Assembly (NCBI GenBank): GCA_002102555.1 | Contig: MCFL01000001.1 | Coordinates: 620,001 to 684,000 of the forward strand | Direction: 5' to 3' | DNA from: Catenaria anguillulae PL171 | Lineage: Eukaryota; Blastocladiomycota; Blastocladiomycetes; Blastocladiales; Catenariaceae | Length of the DNA: 64,000 nt | Shown: positions 10,132 to 21,817 of the stretch, one piece after another | Numbering within the stretch: the stretch's first letter is position 1 | Layout of the letters: each line of letters begins with the position of its first letter | Program-made: the position numbers and the translations under genes | The notes under the pieces: model-generated | Databases searched by the model: none | What the model was told of the DNA's origin: nothing | What the model saw: only the letters and a program-made list of their open reading frames with translations

Positions 10132-12128
10132 TTATTGCGACTGGGCAAGCTCATCGTCCAACCGCACATGATGCAACGCCGTGGCCGACGCAGCCCACCA
10201 TACCACCTGTGGTCCCACCTGCCCTGCGCCATTCCCGTTCAACTGCGACCCATTCCGCACCTCGTCACCTGTTCCCATGTCTTGATACCCATCCCCATGC
10301 GCCTCTCCATTGGCCCGCACAGGCTCATCCTCGTCCAACAAGCGCCACGCGAGGCACGTCAGGTCATCAACCGACGCCCGTAACATGGCCAGCTGCACCA
10401 AACTCTCTGCCAACCTCGCCATTTCCGCTTCTGGACTCGCCGGCGCAGCAAACACTTGTGCGAGCCGATGCACGGCGGCCGCGGATCTCGGAGACACGTT
10501 CTGAAACGGCGAGAATCCGCGCGACAGGTCCGTGAGCTGGGCGGCCAAGTGTGACGCGCGAATGTGTTTTTGCCTTGGCGGCGAGTCTCGCGCACGTGAT
10601 ACCTGATGGGCTTCGGCATCGGCAACGGGTGGCGTTGCAGTTCCCGACGAGGCACGCGATAACGACGGCGACAAACTTGGCGATTGCTGTTTTGCGGGCG
10701 ACGGCGACCGCGGTCGCCATATCCCGCCATTCATTGTCCACATGCGAATCACTTGCTCGCACGCCTCTGGCCCTTCGGCCAGGGCGCGTGCAACGGCAGC
10801 CATGCACGGCGTGTCTCTGATCTTTTCGCGCACGCCGTCAGACATGAGCAGCATGATAGTGTTGCGCGGCAAGGCGGCCGTTGCAAATCGGTACACGGTG
10901 GTGCGAGGGACAAATGCGCCGACACGATGGTGGTGCAGGTTGCCAACCGAGTTGATGAGCCGCAGCCGGTGCGAGGTTCCTGGAGCGACCAAAAGGCGTT
11001 CGCCGCCCGCGGGCGCAGACTTTTTCTCTTTGAGAAAACCGTCAAGGCAAGTCACGTCGTGTTGCACGAGGTGACGGGTTTGTGTGTCAAAACAAGCGGA
11101 TGGATGTTTGGAGATTGAGTCTTCGTATGAGCCACAGGTGAATGTCGGTGTGTAGTGCTTGACATCGGCCGGGCACGAAGGAGGGCAGTGAATGCGGACG
11201 GATGCGCGCGACGCTTGTTGCAGTGGGCAAGGTGGGTGTGCGACAGCGTCCGTGGGCCAAATGTTGAGGACAGAGGGTGGGTCGGTGGTTGGATCAATGG
11301 CGACCATGGAAGAGTCACCAATGTTGACAGCAAAGATGGAAGTGGGCGACAGGCGCAGGACAAGGCACATTGTGCAGCCAGCCTCATCCAGCACCTCGGT
11401 TGGGATGTTGGACGGCCGGCGTGCGGCCAGGTAGGCGTTGAAGAGATCACGAAAGTGTGCGAGGATGTGATGCAGGGTATCTTCGTATGATTGATTGAGC
11501 ACGTCGCCTTGCAGACAGGCGAGTGTGTGCGGACCAATGATCCTCGGGTCGAGGTGAAGCAGCAGGTCAAGAAACGATGGAAGAAGTTGAGCCGCCAGAG
11601 CGACAGCGAGCGCGCCGGGAGATGCAGGGACACTGCCGGTTGCAGAGTTGCTCCCACCGTGCCCGTCCATGATGGCAGTGACTCGGACGCGGTACTTGAT
11701 GAGCTCATGATCCTGCGTCGCAACCTGCGAATGTTGCGAGTGCTGCGACCATTGCTGGCTGTTGCTGCCGTCGAGATTCGTCGCTGGCGGTTGTGACTGG
11801 CTGCATTGCGCCGACAGTGCAAGCGCGGACTTGGAAGCCGAGAAGGGTCAAAGACCAGATCGATTGCAAGCGCTCCATCTTCATTTCGGATCGGTGACTG
11901 GCGTTTCTGGCCGTGAAGCGTGGATGCCCCGATGGATGGCGGTACCCCCGACTCTGCGCCGGCAACTGGGCATGGGGCGGGCATTCGTGCCAATGGCACT
12001 GGGCCGGTCGGGAACGGGCGCGGGAGTCTAATGTTTGTATAGGCACAATATTCTGGTGGTGGCGGGTCAAGGCCATCGCCATTGCCGCTACCCAATACCG
12101 CCGGGCAGATGAGTTCGAGGGGCGACAT
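10132..12128 (-). CDS. PP2C-type (PPM) Ser/Thr protein phosphatase
   Basis: PPM phosphatases are Mg/Mn-dependent and act on phospho-Ser/Thr. Reading order on the minus strand: ATG at 12128, a Pro-rich leader, GASTLHGQKR followed by RNEDGALAIDLVFD (N-terminal PPM motif with the metal-site Asp/Glu), a Gln/Ser linker, YRVRVTAIMDGHGGS (motif with metal-binding Asp), FAVNIGDSSMV, MLLMSDGVREK (motif SDG), and SVDDLTCLAWRL (C-terminal DD(N/D)-type motif). A long Ser/Pro-rich insert separates the last two motifs. One frame change near 11850 (between VFDP and the linker) is required, consistent with a single missing base. About 660 residues, longer than core PP2Cs because of the disordered insert and tail. 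Its pathway cannot be told from sequence. Confidence 0.83.
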
Positions 12129-12523
12129 GATGCGGCAGATCCGGCTGTAGACCGAATAGAATCGACGATGGCGTGCTTCGCAATGCATGCGCAGAGTGCT
12201 CAAAGTATCCTTCGCATTGCAGTGTTTTGAGAAGCACGAAATGCTGCTTGATGACTTTATAGCTCTTGATGTGAGCTGCTTCTTACTTGGAACACGCTTC
12301 GCTTCGGCTTCGGTGGACTGGACTGACTCACTCGCTTTTGATCTGGAATGGCCTTCATTCTGGACTTCTATTGGGGAATGAACCGACACGTCTGCACAAA
12401 CGGCACAACAAGCGAAATGATTCACCGAGCTGCCACATTGGCATGTGTGAAACAACAAGAACATCCATCATCATTGTCATTGTCATCATTGGCTTGGCGC
12501 CATATCGTCGCCAATCTTCTTGT
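12129..12523. other. Intergenic, PP2C start to next minus-strand gene
   Basis: No gene supported. A minus-strand frame runs open across this stretch and into the PP2C gene, but it has no family signature and the codons look random. It should contain the PP2C promoter and the 3' UTR of the gene to the right. Confidence 0.45.
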
Positions 12524-14098
12524 CTACTTGGGATACTCGTACACTGCGGGATACCCACCAGGCGCTGGTTGTTGCGGGGGATAACCATACGGCGCGGGCG
12601 CGGGCGCGGGTGCTTGTTGATAGTAACCCTGCGGCGGGGGTGCCGACGGCGCAGCAGCATACATTCCCTGCGGCGGCGGGTACGCACCAGGCGGTGCTTG
12701 ACCATACGGAGCCGGTGGCCCGCCATACGGCTGTTGCCCATAGGCGACAGGCTGCGTTGGCGAGTATTGCGGTGGGGCTGGTTGGTAGCCCGTCGGCGGT
12801 ACCGGCGCGTACGGTTGCGGTGCGGGCTGCATTGGGTAGGATCCACCAGCGGGATAGCCCGAGTATGGGGCTGGGACCGCAGCTGTCGACTGTACTTGCT
12901 GACCGACAAGGCTCGCTGTGGTCGTGGGAACAACCTTGGAGTCGTTCCCGCCGTGCAAACGTCCGCGGCGACAAGCGACGCATGCCCAGATGCAGCATCC
13001 GACCATGCCAATGAAGACGAATCCGGAAACAAGGAGGGCTGTACCCATTGTACGTTTCTGGCCCACCGTCAAACCAAAATCATAACTTCCCTCGGTGAGC
13101 GTGGAGGCCAAAATGATTGGATCATTTGGATGGCGGATTTGGACGCGAACGCGGGAAGGCTGTGTTGACGTGTACTGCCCAATGGCATTCGCACCGACCC
13201 CTCCACCCGTGTTGCGAGATTCGTAGTAGCATCCGCGAGTTTGGTCTCTGTTTGTGGGGCGAGAATAGCAGGCCGTCAGATGATGAGCCACCATCAAAAC
13301 GGGAAGTGAGGTGGTGGGGTACTCCGTACAGCTGGCGTGTGTCTGGATTATACATCATGCAAACGGAAGCAAGGAAAACGTTGGCACGGCACAAATTGGC
13401 GGACGAGTCCCATACGCCACCTCTGCTCGTGCACGCTGAAAAGTGGTCACACGACGTTCTCAGGTTCCCTTTTATTGATACTTGCGCTCATCTACTGAAG
13501 CCTAATGACGTACCATCCGTGCAGAGGGGCTTGTTTTGGCACGACTGCCGTGCGGAACTGTCGGATTGATTACACGAACCCGTGCGACAATTCAAGTTGC
13601 CCGAATCAAATGTGACGGCCTTGCTCACATCAACCAGTTGTGGCGCCAAGTTGACGGTCGCAACATTACCGTTTGACGCCGGGTATGTCAGAGTACTCGA
13701 TTGAAGCGATGCGACAGACGCTTCGTAGCGATAGTGATTGCTCGCACTTGGAACGGTTGGTTCGCGGGACTTGAGCCAAGATTCTTCCTATGTAAAATGA
13801 ATATACCGAGAGTCAAGCAAATGTTGATACCTCGAGGCGCTTATGGCCTGTTTTGGCGTGAGCATACAGTGCCAGCGCTCGTCGTCTTGACCAGGCTTGT
13901 AGTACCCGCGGACGTTGTCACGGAAAACTGGGACGACGAAAATGGTCCATTCGCAATTGAAGCGGACCAAGCGGTGACAGCGTCCGTGTATTGCTGGACT
14001 GCATTCTCGCGTGTCGGCACGGACGCTGAGCTGAAAAACAGACTGCCAGCGATAATCAAGGCGGGGCCAGTAAGGCAGGTGAAGCACAAAATGTACAT
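12524..14098 (-). CDS. Two-TM membrane protein with Cys-rich lumenal domain and Pro/Gly/Tyr-rich tail
   Basis: Three exons fit well: 14098-13868, 13787-13514 and 13435-12524, with donors GTATGC and GTACGT and acceptors ATAG and TTTTCAG. The protein starts with a hydrophobic helix (MYILCFTCLTGPALIIAG), then an extracellular or lumenal domain of about 230 residues with many Cys (NLNCRTGSCNQ, ARQSCQNKPLC, ANLCRANVF, RGCYYES), then a second TM helix (ALLVSGFVFIGMVGCCIWA). A cytosolic tail of ~120 residues follows with repeats of Pro, Gly, Tyr, Gln and Ala (YGQQPYGG, PPAPYGQAPPG). One frame change near 13255 at a CCCC run joins LLFSP to TNRDQTRG. I do not recognise the family. Pro/Gly/Tyr-rich tails of this kind often bind membranes or WW/SH3 partners, which is inference only. 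Confidence 0.66.
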
Positions 14099-14311
14099 CA
14101 CCGTTTTTCCAAGCTCCTATTCGATCGGTCAAAAGGTGTGGTCAGGACAGTCGGGCATACAGAAAAAAGAACTTTGAGCGTGTTGCGCTTGTACTTTTAT
14201 TGCCCCAATGCACATCTTGAGGTTCCGGGAACGGGTTGATTAGAGGGAGTAAGAATCCGGAAAACAGTAGGCTGATGGTTGCTTGAAGTCGCTTTTGTCC
14301 TCTATTTCATT

Positions 14312-14809
14312 TTATTGCTCGACACTGGCATATTTGATTGACGGCGACCCATGTATATTGCTCGCTGAAAATGAACGCGTCCATTCAAAGTGCGGACACA
14401 CATACCAGGGGCACATACCCCTGACACTCCGCTCACAAATGTTCCTCCTCAGATGCCAAAGGCGCGAAATGTAATCGGTCTCTCGCACAAAGTCACCGAT
14501 TTGAGCGTTTATGAATGGTAAGAATAATCGCATCACCTTCCATGAAGCACCAGGCACATTCCACAAATTGTATCTCGTTGGATACGGGACAAACGGATCG
14601 AGCGCTTCGATTTCGTACCTTGTTGCCTTTTGCTCTTGGAGTGGGAATTCTGGAATGCACTCGACATCACCCAATTGAATCCACCTGACATGTCCTTGAA
14701 ATGTCTGAGAAGCGAATCCATGGATGCGACATTTGCCACGACGCCATGATTGGCTGTGGCTGATGCTCTGGCTGCTGCCACGCTTTTTCGCGACGCCGCC
14801 CAGGGACAT
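14312..14809 (-). CDS. Small orphan ORF, unknown
   Basis: A 165-codon open frame beginning with ATG at 14809. The middle (RWIQLGDVECIPEF, ALDPFVPYPTRYNLWNVPG, VMRLFLPFINAQIGDFV) has a natural-looking amino-acid mix, whereas both ends look less protein-like. It may be one exon of a larger gene. It lies between the two-TM membrane protein and the first GPCR. No family was recognised, and no competing frame is better. Confidence 0.35.
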   Translation of the reverse strand: MSLGGVAKKRGSSQSISHSQSWRRGKCRIHGFASQTFQGHVRWIQLGDVECIPEFPLQEQKATRYEIEALDPFVPYPTRYNLWNVPGASWKVMRLFLPFINAQIGDFVRETDYISRLWHLRRNICERSVRGMCPWYVCPHFEWTRSFSASNIHGSPSIKYASVEQ

Positions 14810-15023
14810 TTCTTTAACGGCCAGCTTGCTTGACGTACACTATAGAGTCAAACCCATGAATAGGATCCTGTGGTAGGCGTTGACAGGAAATCACCTGCAC
14901 ATCGCTGGGCCTCAAATGGGACATGCACCCCTCATCCAGACACGATGGACACCATGACGTAACAACACCCCGCCGCTATGGTAACACCGACAAACTCCAT
15001 GACAGAATGACAATGTTTTCCCG

Positions 15024-17774
15024 ATGAACCTTTTCATTCTTGTATTGCTCGCTTTCTGCTGTGCGCGACCCAAGCCGCACAATTGCGCTTTGCGGCCTCC
15101 CTTCCTCTCGGTTCTGAAGAGGGTATGTGCGCACCCATTGGACTTGGATCATTGTCACATCAAGAAAGCCGACTCGGGAGTCACGATTGAATCAAATTTT
15201 TTTTAGATGGCGAAGCAGCTCGAGCAGTTGCAGACATCTTGCGCGAGTCCGTACTCGACGTCAACCAGCGCGGTATGTGATTCCTCCACTGCCCTTCATT
15301 GTTTGATCAAGTTCATGTCTCACACGCGATTGAACCCTTGGACCAGTCGCTCGACCTGCCGGACATAACGTCAGTCTCACGATTCTCGACTCTGCCGACT
15401 CCGATGCCCGTGCAGTTCAAAACGCATTTACAATCACCAGTCCTACCATCAACTGTATCGGCTTGATAGGCGAGTGGGGCAGCGGAACCACGACCGCGCT
15501 AGCGCTCACTGCCGCAAACCTCGGCATCTACACTTGCACAGCCGCTTCAACGTCGACCGAGCTCTCCAACAAGAAAGAGTTCGAAACACTTTATCGGCTG
15601 ATTCCAGACGACCAGCAGCAAGGGCGAGCGCTTGCCCATTTCGTGAAGTCCAACTGGCGCGCGTGCGCAGTCCTCTCCTCCGGCTCTACGTATGGCCGGT
15701 CGATTGCCGACTCGTTCAACCGAATTGCGCGCCAATTGGACTTGTTTGTCGCTACCAACCAAGTCATGCAGTTTCATGGCCTCGACGAGACCACCAATAA
15801 CACCGCTGCCGACAAGATCCCGCTTCAACTCGTCGCCGACTCGGGCGCACGCATCATTCTCTTCTTTGGGGACCTTGGCGAGCTCCTCCATGTCCTTCCA
15901 CTTGCAAACCAAGTTGGTTTGATTGGACCCGAATACGTCTGGATTGCGAGCGAGGCCGTCGCTGGAATCGCTGAAGAAGCGCGCCTCGACCCTGCCCTGC
16001 AGCGACTCGTCAACGGCCTCATGCATACATTTCCAGTGGAATACGCCAACGAGCGCGATTCTCGATCGCTCCTCAAGCGTGTGCAGCTCACGTCCCCCGA
16101 CTTTGAGCGGCTGCAGCCATACGGTGGATTCCATCGGGATTGCCTCTTCAGCTTGACTGTCAACTTTATCGAACAGCTTCGCTCGGGTGTCCCAGAGTCG
16201 CTTGTGCTGTCACGCGCCAACAAGGTGCCGATATCAAGCTTTGTCAAGCCGTTCGATGGTATCTCGGGTCCGGTCAATTTCGACTCGAATGAGAATCGTG
16301 TTGGGACCTTTACCATGTTTAGCCTGTTTGAGGGTAAGGAGACGCCCGTGTACGAGGTGGATCCAAGCGGTCGCGTCAAGCAGCTGGCCGAGCCCCGATT
16401 CTTCTCTGGGACGACGTCTCGTCCATCCGATCTACCCGACTCGCTTGTTGGATTCTTGCGCTTTCAATCTCCAGGCACCATATTGATCATGGCTGCCAAC
16501 ACGGTCGGTACTCTTTGCATCGCTGTGACCATGGGTTCATTGTTCTTCGTCGGGCGGCGCCAATCGTCCAAGAAGCCAACTTGGCGGTGCTTTCGCTTGT
16601 CGGAATCGGCTTGTCTATGGTAATGGGGTTCAGCATTGCGTGGATCGATGTTCAGACGACGGCGACTTGTCACATTTCGCTCTGGGGACTTGGGGTTGGT
16701 TTTGCCGTTGCACTGATACCGTTGCTGTACCACAGCTTTTGGGTACGTCTACGTCCATCCTTTCATCCTGCTCTTTTCACTTTTCTTGTAATAAGCTAAC
16801 TCGTGCTGTTGCCATGTTCAGACTTGGATGACTAGCGAAAACTTCATTCTTCGACGTCACGAAAAGTCTCACCCGCCGCCTTTTCTCCATCGAGTTGCCC
16901 CCTTTGCATTCCTTCTCATGATTCAAATTCTGCTGCTGTCCCTCTGGACTGGGATTGCCCCACTTCATCCACAGCCGCTCGCAACACGCAACTCATTCTC
17001 ATTCCGTTGTCGATCTTCCGACCCTACTGTACATACCGTCTTCCAATCGCTGGTCTTTGTTTTCGATATGCTCTTGATCGTATTTCTCGTCTACTTTACC
17101 TTTACTTCACGTCACCTGGCACTTCCAGGCAACCTGCCTCGATACGCCTCCTTTGCATCGACCAATCTCCTCGTCTCGTGCTTCGTCATTGCTCCTCTCA
17201 ACATTTTCACATTCCCCGACTTTTCTATTGGCAGCCACTATGTTCACGCGGCGGTTATCCTGTATGCATGCCTCTTCACCTGGGGCATGACAGCCGGCCG
17301 AGTCATTCAAGAGCTGCGCAAAAAGTCCTCGTACTCATCTGTCCATCTCGATGCGCCTGCACCGACCTTGTGCCTCCTCGACCGCCTTTGCGAGCCCGTT
17401 ATCAAGTGCAAGTCAGATATGGATCCGTCCGTCACAACCGACGGCCTCGCTGCCATTCAACCCGAACTGCTGCCCGTTGCAGGCAAGCCGCGCTCATTCA
17501 TTGGCGATTTCCCCGTGAAACCCGCTCGATTTCTTGCGACTTGGCGCATCCATCGCGTTATTGTCGCACGCGAAGAAGGATACATTGGGATCAATGCCAT
17601 GGGATGCGCACAGGGGTCTGTGTGGGCCATCAAGCAGGTGTTTCCAGTCAAGTCGGAGAGATTGGATATGGCGCTCGAGTTGTTTGTGGCGGGAAAGTTG
17701 GTTTGGTGATCCAGTTGAAGACGCAGCAGCAGTGTGACAGGTTGTTCAATATGCTTGCCAAGCGCGCTAGGTGA
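15024..17774 (+). CDS. Class C GPCR (ANF-receptor ligand domain + 7TM_3) with PH-like tail, copy 1
   Basis: Metabotropic glutamate/GABA-B-like receptor, expected in the plasma membrane. Exons: 15024-15122 (signal peptide, then AAQLRFAASLPLGSEE), 15207-15272, 15347-16742 and 16822-17774. The Venus-flytrap domain shows CIGLIGEWGSGTT, WRACAVLSSGSTYGRS, ARIILFFGD, EYVWIASEAVAG and YGGFHRDCLFSLTV. Seven TM helices follow in order, for example IAVTMGSLFFVG (TM1), SMVMGFSIAWIDVQ (TM2), SLWGLGVGFAVALIPL (TM3) and FLLMIQILLLSLW (TM4). The last ~100 residues (SFIGDFPVKPARFLATW ... VIQLKTQQQCDRLFNML) resemble a PH domain fold pattern. Three frame breaks (about 15065, 16578, 17692) are needed. A tandem paralogue follows 0.6 kb downstream. 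The ligand is unknown. Confidence 0.82.
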
Positions 17775-18360
17775 TTCTTGTACATAAACGTTTGGTGTGA
17801 TATATCCGTCCTATTGGTTTGCCTCTGTGTTGAATCCGAAGTGTGTCGCCACCACAATTCATACATGCGTGGCCGGACGCACTGTGCGTCTGTCTTGTGG
17901 TGTGAGCCATTGCAATCATTTCTTGTCGCCTAGATGGTCGCATGTATTGGACGCCATGGGTCTCATTCATTTCATGCCCGAGAATGCGACTGCAGGAATG
18001 ATCCAGTCACAGCCAGTCATGTGTGCTTGTACAGCCGTCTTGCACAGGTGGTCGTGTACATGGGCCGCTTGGCTTGCGCGGATATATTGATGGCTGATTT
18101 GCTTGGGAAGTGGGAAGCGAGGAATAAACGCGTACAGCAGCCACCAACCAGCCCGGAGGGGACAACGGAACAGAGAACTGGCTGGCTCAAGCGACCGCTG
18201 GCCCGCAAGCAAGCAAAGTGTTGTCTATTTTTGTCAAGATTCAATTGCATGTCGGTCAGTCGACGTCAACGATGGATAAAAGGGATCCGTTCCCATCCCC
18301 CTGAATGGATCCCATTTTGCTTGCTGGGTATACACACTACCAGTATTCAATTATCCAGTC
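17775..18360. other. Intergenic between tandem GPCRs
   Basis: No gene supported. It should hold the 3' end of copy 1 and the promoter of copy 2. A TATA-like GGATAAAAGGG lies at about 18272-18282, roughly 80 bp before the copy 2 ATG. That position is compatible with a core promoter element but is not proof of one. Confidence 0.45.
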
Positions 18361-21231
18361 ATGTCTCTCGCTTCTCGTACTCATCGTCCTCGTTTCCAAC
18401 TCGCGTGTCTCGTGGTTGCGGCGTTTGTTGCGTGTCTCGCGCTGTCGCGGCCAGCGAGTGCTGCCCAAATTCGACTCGCATTGTCACTACCACTCTCAGC
18501 AGCCGACGGTATGCATTCACACATGAAATTCTCGCTGCTTGTCTCGTCCTTGACACACCTTCGTCCTGCAGATGGACCTCGCGCTCGGCGGTCGCGGAAT
18601 ACTTGCGACTCTCAGTGAACGACGTGAACCGCGAAAGTACGTCATTCGAAACTCTTGGACTTGGCCCGTTTTGCGCTTTCGTGGCTTACGTAGGTTTCAT
18701 TACATTTCGCAGTCGCTGGACCAGCTGGCATAACGTTACCTTGACCCCGCTCGATTCTGCGGGTTCCATCTCACGCTCTGCACAAAACGCATTCACGGCC
18801 GCCCAATCCAACGGCACCAACGCCATCGGTTCATAGGCGAGTGGTCATCCACGCTCACGCCCAACATGGCACTCATTGCACAACAACTCGGCATGTACAC
18901 ATGCACTGGCGCCGCAACCACCACGATCCTGAGCGACTTGGGCGACTTTCCGTCGACCTTTCGTACCATCCCGAGTGACGAGCAGCAGGGCAGCATGCTT
19001 GCCCGGTACATTCGCGCCATGGGCTGGTCGTCGTGTGCGGTCCTTTCGAGCAACTCCGAGTACGGCCGGAGTATCACGGTTGCGTTTCAAAGAACGGCCA
19101 GCGATCTCGGCATCATGGTCGCGTCGTCAGAGACGTTGCAGTTTAGTAACCCGAATGCCGCGACCGACGGCGGGTTTCTGCGGTCGTTGCGTGCGACGGC
19201 AGAGGCTGGTGTCAGGATCGTCATGTTTTTCGGCTCGGCAGCCGAGTACTTGGCGATTTCGCCGCTTGCGAAGCAAGTGGGCATGATTGGGGACGAGTGG
19301 GTGTGGATTGCAAGTGAAGCCGTCGCTGGCATCACCGATATTGTGTCGTCCAACTCGCAGTACCGCCAGCTCACGCAAGGTCTTCAGGTTCGTCTCACTC
19401 ACGTGATCATCCTTGTATTTGCTTGTTTTCAAAGGCTGAACCTCAATACTGCCTTTTAACAGTACATTTTCCCGCTCGAAGTCGCCGACCAGCGCCTTGC
19501 CCAATCGCTCATGTCCCGCGCGCAACCCGCGTGGGCTCCGTGTCCCGCCTCGAGCCATACGCGGGCTTTTTCCGAGACTGCCTCTACGCCCTCACTGTCA
19601 TGTACGTCGAAATGCTCAAGTCTGGTGTTTCCGAAGCCGCCGTCCTCGGCCGCACCGCCAACATTCCCATGGCGCGGGCACTCAAACCGTTCCAGGGCAT
19701 TTCGGGTCGCGTCAGCTTTTCCGCAAATGGCGAGCGCGAGTCGGCGTACCAGGTGTTTAGCGTGTTTGATGGGAAAGTCGCGCCCGTGTACGACATTGAC
19801 CCACAAGGAAACGTCAAGGAGCTGGTCGCTCCAAAGTTTTTTAGTGGAACAACGACTCGTCCGCAAGACCATCCCGACTCGATCATTGCGTTTGTGCGCT
19901 TCTCGCGGTTTGGAGCTTGGTTGGTGATTGCAGTGACGGGCGCCATTGTGATTGCGACCATTGGTGCCACGGGCATGGTGCTGCGGCATTACCAGAGCCG
20001 CATTGTGCGGGAACACATGCCGGTCGTGCTCGTTCTCCTTTCGACGGGTGTGGTGTTGGTTTCGGCATCGAGTTTGGCATGGATCGATGTCCAGACGTCC
20101 ATGAAGTGCAATGCAGCCTTGTGGGGCATGGGAGTCGGCGTCAATTTGATTGTGATTCCGCTCATGTACGCACGTTCTGGGTATGTGTCTGCCTACTTGG
20201 CCATTGCTTTCCACAGACCGACTTGCTCATTCTTTGTGATCTAAATGCTTTTCAGACCTGGAAATCGTTCGAAAATTCAATTCTTCGTCGGTCAACCAGT
20301 ACCACTGCCGTGTCGACTCTTCCCTTGTTGGCCTGTTTGCCGTTCAAATCGTCATTCTTCTGTGCTGGACGTTTTTTGCCCCGCTGGGTCCCGCTCCCCT
20401 CGCGACGGCCACTCTTCTCATACCAATGCCGGTCCGCAAATGCAACGCTCAACGATCTCTTCAAGTACACGTGGCTGCCTGGTCACTTCTCATGCTGTGT
20501 GGCCTGCTCTACCTGACAAGTGCGACCCGCTTCCTGAAATCGCCCGGGCTTTCCACGCGGTACGCGCACTTTGTGGCCACCAACCTGCTCTTGTGCTGCG
20601 CCGTGACTGGCCCGCTTTCCGTCATCAAGGTGCCGTCGTTTTCGCTGGGCAACTATTGGATCCATGTGGCGCTCGTGTGGTACCTGGCGCTGTTTACTTT
20701 GGGCATGACCATGTGCGCATCCTGCAGCTCGTGCGCAAACCGCAAGACGACAAGGACGATCTGTTTGGCCATCACCACATTGCCCCGCCGGACCGGGGGC
20801 AAAGCCAACCACCACGCTGGGCAATGGGCACGGCGGACAAACCAGCATGAGCAGTGGGACATCGTCGATTGCCATCAACAAGGACTTTGTGGCAATGCCA
20901 GGCAAGCAGCGCTCGTTGGTGGGCGACTTTGCCGTGAAATTCCCAGGGTTGCTGTCGACATGGCAAGTGCATCATGTGCTTGTGGCACTTGACGAGGGCT
21001 TCTTTGGTGTGACGCGGTTTTCTAGCGATCAGGCGACTGCGGCCAAGTTTGGGCGATCAAGCATGTGCTTGTGGCCAAGGCACAGGACATGGATATGGTG
21101 TCGAAGTGCATGTGGATGGCAAACCCGCAATGTGGATTCAAATGCGGAGCGAAGACCAGGTGACGCAGCTGGTCCAGCTATTGTCTGGGCAGGGGCCGAG
21201 TCGCAGCACGTCGGTGCATCGGAGGCGGTGA
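18361..21231 (+). pseudogene. Class C GPCR with PH-like tail, copy 2, heavily frameshifted
   Basis: Same architecture and intron positions as the upstream receptor. Exons: 18361-18508 (signal peptide, AAQIRLALSLPLSAAD), 18572-18636, 18713-19387, 19463-20180 and 20256-21231. Ligand-domain landmarks are GMYTCTGAATTTILS, WSSCAVLSSNSEYGRS, RIVMFFGSA, EWVWIASEAVAG and LEPYAGFFRDCLYAL. The 7TM part includes FGAWLVIAVTGAIVIA, SASSLAWIDVQT and YAHFVATNLLLCCAV. The tail has SLVGDFAVKFPGLLSTW and MWIQMRSEDQVTQLVQLL. Continuity requires about nine frame changes (near 18585, 18732, 18832, 19533, 20172, 20490, 20708, 21042 and 21093). Several fit a single lost base in a short run (for example GG for GGC/CAT, and GGTTC for GGTTTC). 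It is either a pseudogene or a functional gene in a poorly corrected region. The strong conservation between breaks favours recent damage or sequencing error. Confidence 0.72.
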
Positions 21232-21446
21232 TGATGAACGATGGGTGTACATAGAGATAGACGATTAGATTTGGTAGTGTTGAAATAGTTGTACTTGATC
21301 TTGCCAAAGTATAAATCCGTCCCACGTCACTTGATATCGATTGCAGTCGAGGCGGGCACAGTAGATCGGAGGCGAGCGAGCTGGGGGGCTAGGAACTATA
21401 AATGTACATTGTCATCCAACATAGTGCGAGTGGAATGCATCTGGAA

Positions 21447-21817
21447 TCAAGCATTTCGGCGCGCTTCGAGCAACTTGCCAACCTTGTACGACACATCAAA
21501 GAACTTTGACACACAACGATCCGTGCACACGGACTCGCCCTTTGTGAGCGTGGGCTCGTGGTACTCGCCGACAATGCACTTTTCGTGGCAGATGCGGCCG
21601 AGTCTGATGTTGGAAACGAATCGAAGAGTCAATCAAGGAATCAACCGCCCGACAGCAGCGACATGTGCTTTGAGCAAACAGAGCGGGGAACGGAAGTGAA
21701 GGGAAAGGCTTACCGGTTGAACAAGTCGGACATTGCCTCGATCTCTTGCTCGGCCATGGCAACGGCAGGCGAGATCATGGGCTGCTGCTGGGGCATGGAC
21801 TGGCGGAGAAAGCTCAT
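21447..21817 (-). CDS. TIM10: Mitochondrial import inner membrane translocase subunit Tim10
   Basis: Small intermembrane-space chaperone that forms a hexamer with Tim9 and escorts hydrophobic precursors to TIM22/SAM. Exon 1 (21817-21714) gives MSFLRQSMPQQQP and then AEQEIEAMSDLFNR. Donor GTAAGC and acceptor ATCAG lead to exon 2 (21603-21447), which carries CHEKC and CTDRC, the twin CX3C motifs 16 residues apart, within LTKGESVCTDRC. That context matches Tim10 rather than Tim9 or Tim8. The exons join in frame to 86 residues, the normal size, with no frame break. It is divergent from COX6A, another nuclear-encoded mitochondrial gene. Confidence 0.94.

Noticed and set aside
10133-10550. Plus-strand ORFs at the 3' end of the PP2C gene
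   Set aside because: Out-of-frame shadows of the phosphatase C-terminus on the opposite strand.
11052-12464. 470-codon minus-strand ORF
   Set aside because: Only its middle (about 12128-11850) carries PP2C sequence. The rest is a shadow of the phosphatase frame or intergenic sequence without family signatures.
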